Below the pieces are notes generated by a model. The model was not told the DNA's origin. It did no database searches and worked only from the letters and a program-made list of their open reading frames with translations. A stretch of 64,000 bases of DNA from Nostoc sp. NIES-3756 (lineage in GTDB: Bacteria; Cyanobacteriota; Cyanobacteriia; Cyanobacteriales; Nostocaceae): positions 2,204,501 to 2,268,500 of the forward strand of contig NZ_AP017295.1 of the NCBI RefSeq assembly GCF_001548375.1. Direction: 5' to 3'. Below, in pieces: positions 62,476-64,000 of the stretch (its first letter is position 1; each line of letters opens with the position of its first letter). The position numbers and the translations under genes were made by a program.

Positions 62476-63281
62476 AAATTTGTCGCTCCCAGTAGTTATT
62501 TCGCCGATGCCTGCGGTGTCACTAAGCTTTGTTGAGGTGCTGGCTACGCATTTGTTATTTTAGCGAGTGCATTTACTATTTCGGCGATCGCTATATTATC
62601 TAGCTCCAAATAGGCACAAATTTTGCGTCAAATGAGACGATTTAAGAATGCTGATTTTAGCCACCCAGAGAATATTATTCCCTGTTATCAAGAAATTTTG
62701 TTTAATTTCAAGAGTTTGATAGTGATTCGTAGCTAGATAAAATTCGGTTATTACTTCAGCAACTTCTATTATTTCTTGCTGGTAGGATTAAGGATGCAGA
62801 ACCGGGGCTTAGTGTAACTCTTACTAGGGGAACAAAAATTAACGGCGATCGCTGTTGTACTTTCATAAAGATGTTAGAGGCAATACTGGAATATCTCCTG
62901 ACTTTTCACGGGATGTGGAATACTATCAAAACTGTCTTTATTGTACACAGATAAAATCTGTTTTCCAGAGACCAAAGCTGTCATTTATTCCTATTATATG
63001 GGCTTTCTCTAGATTTTATATTATTATGTAATATAGGGCTTCAACCATGCTTTTAAAATAGTAAGTTACGGAAAATTATTGATTAGCTGGGATTTTTGAT
63101 ACTAAATAAAATAAATTTATGAAACCAAGTTACAAGATAGAATTTTAAATTTATTTTAGAGAATATCTATACAGGCTTTATTTAAGATAATTTTCTATTT
63201 GATGCTACAGATAAGTTTGCATTTTGGCATAAAAAAATACGTTGTAACTGGTAGTCTACTACGCAAATTATGATAGGTCAT
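62476..63281. other. Long spacer without recognised gene
   Basis: About 800 bases between the Uma2 gene and the terminator of the next gene; AT-rich from 63000 to 63240. It contains HIP1-type sites near 62584 and 62844. I found no convincing ORF, tRNA or repeat; short frames such as ATG 62872 (27 codons) are not supported. Confidence 0.45.
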
Positions 63282-63313
63282 AGATCCCTGACTTTTAAAA
63301 AAGTCGAGGATCT
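63282..63313 (-). terminator. Hairpin downstream of the right-edge gene
   Basis: AGATCCCTGACTTTT pairs with AAAGTCGAGGATCT, giving a stem with one mismatch, 33 bases beyond the stop codon of the minus-strand gene. It resembles the hairpins at 10916 and 30998. Confidence 0.65.
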
Positions 63314-63346
63314 AAACACCCACGACGTACTAGCTCAGAATTGGTA

Positions 63347-64000
63347 TTACTCCCATTCCTCAAATTGGTTACTAGTATTACGAAGTAGGGAATTTAGTTG
63401 TGCGCGGCGGGTTTCAAAGTTGGCGGCGATGGAAATCAAGGCAATACCAACAAATAAACCGACTACCCATTTTAAGAAGGGGTAACGCAAGCTAAAAATT
63501 ACTAACTGGTAAATACTAGTGATGAAAAAGGTAGCTGTACCAACATAGAGGAATGCTCTAATTCGCAAAGCCAGTCCAGCAAAGATGGCAATTAAAGCGA
63601 AACTTCCAGGTATAAGGGGGGCATTTTGATTGAATAGAATTGCCCAGAAACATATTACTCCACTACCAAAGACTCGTAAGCTGTGACGAGCTAGTTTAGA
63701 GTCCGGCTGTGTTAGTTGGGGATCTACTTGGGCGATATACAGCAGTGATAAACCAATAACTGTGACATACCATAAACTCTCGATGAGGCGTAATTGAGCA
63801 AACCAGTTAAATAATGCCCAATCTATTAACACCAGACTGATATAGGTAAAACGGATGTTTTCGGCTACCTTGGCTAAGAAGACGTAGAAGCTGGCGGCGA
63901 TCAATAGAGTGAAGGGGTGAACATAGAGTCTGGTTTCTCCTAAAATTACCAATGGCACAATATATGCGGCTTGTTGCCAAGGTTTTTGTGACCATCCCCA
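63347..64000 (-). CDS. Multi-pass membrane protein, 3' part
   Basis: The frame is open to the right edge (codons before GTG 63958 read WGWSQKPWQQAAYIV), so only the last 218 codons are seen. It has about eight hydrophobic segments, such as HPFTLLIAASFYVFLA, YVTVIGLSLLYIAQV, VFGSGVICFWAILF, FALIAIFAGLALRI and FLKWVVGLFVGIALISIAANF, ending with a soluble tail. It resembles the C-terminal part of a large polytopic protein (DUF2157 type is possible), but I cannot assign a family. Confidence 0.65.
   Translation of the reverse strand, partial: WGWSQKPWQQAAYIVPLVILGETRLYVHPFTLLIAASFYVFLAKVAENIRFTYISLVLIDWALFNWFAQLRLIESLWYVTVIGLSLLYIAQVDPQLTQPDSKLARHSLRVFGSGVICFWAILFNQNAPLIPGSFALIAIFAGLALRIRAFLYVGTATFFITSIYQLVIFSLRYPFLKWVVGLFVGIALISIAANFETRRAQLNSLLRNTSNQFEEWE

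Noticed and set aside
63270..63485. 71-codon plus-strand ORF near the right end
   Set aside because: It runs through the terminator hairpin and the antisense of the membrane protein gene.

Overview
The window reads as chromosomal DNA of a filamentous, heterocyst-type cyanobacterium of the Nostoc/Anabaena (Trichormus) group. The evidence is the very frequent HIP1 octamer GCGATCGC inside genes, heptad tandem repeats (TCATTAG, AATTCGT) between genes, and cyanobacterial genes such as gun4, a CrtR-type beta-carotene hydroxylase, NdhK, CYP110-type P450, a bilin-type GAF histidine kinase and several cyanobacteria-only DUF families. From memory, pyk next to crtR also occurs in Anabaena PCC 7120. Housekeeping genes and a tRNA argue against a plasmid.

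Layout. 0-11 kb: end of a nagZ-type glycosidase, icd, gun4, a sugar-ABC ATPase, a three-GAF kinase with phytochrome/cyanobacteriochrome cysteines, a NADAR protein, a DUF2243 membrane protein and a DUF4129/DUF4350 pair. 11-21 kb: DUF433/DUF5615 toxin-antitoxin pair, LapA-like protein, phosphohexomutase, a four-cysteine PD-(D/E)XK nuclease, pyruvate kinase, crtR, a lone HicB, a methyltransferase, chorismate mutase, SppA. 21-29 kb: MlaE-like permease with DUF3119 and DUF3086 proteins, rhomboid protease and a large plasmid-type replication protein of the CyRepA1 kind. 29-36 kb: remnant of a penicillin/AHL acylase, DUF2256, isoaspartyl peptidase, RdgB, a second phosphohexomutase, a ParM-like actin with a ParR-like partner, DedA. 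36-48 kb: Gfo/Idh oxidoreductase, queC, CNNM/CorC protein, tRNA-Met(CAT), pyrE, acid phosphatase, and the succinate-semialdehyde dehydrogenase plus 2-oxoglutarate decarboxylase pair. 48-64 kb: a MITE, a solitary ndhK paralogue followed by a P450, UbiA-type prenyltransferase, ppx, a VapC-type module, an ankyrin protein, an EamA transporter, a peptidoglycan-binding/HEAT protein, TspO, a Uma2 nuclease carrying an in-frame mobile repeat, and the C-terminal part of a large membrane protein.

Functional links. icd makes 2-oxoglutarate, and the decarboxylase/SSADH pair at 44-47 kb converts it to succinate, the cyanobacterial bypass of the TCA cycle. gun4, tspO and the bilin-type kinase all touch tetrapyrroles. 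The most unusual content is the plasmid-like replication gene and ParM/ParR-like operon within 10 kb of each other among housekeeping genes, the divergent NdhK-P450 pair, and small mobile repeats caught inside genes or abutting start codons.

All calls rest on reading the sequence and remembered family motifs; no database search was run.
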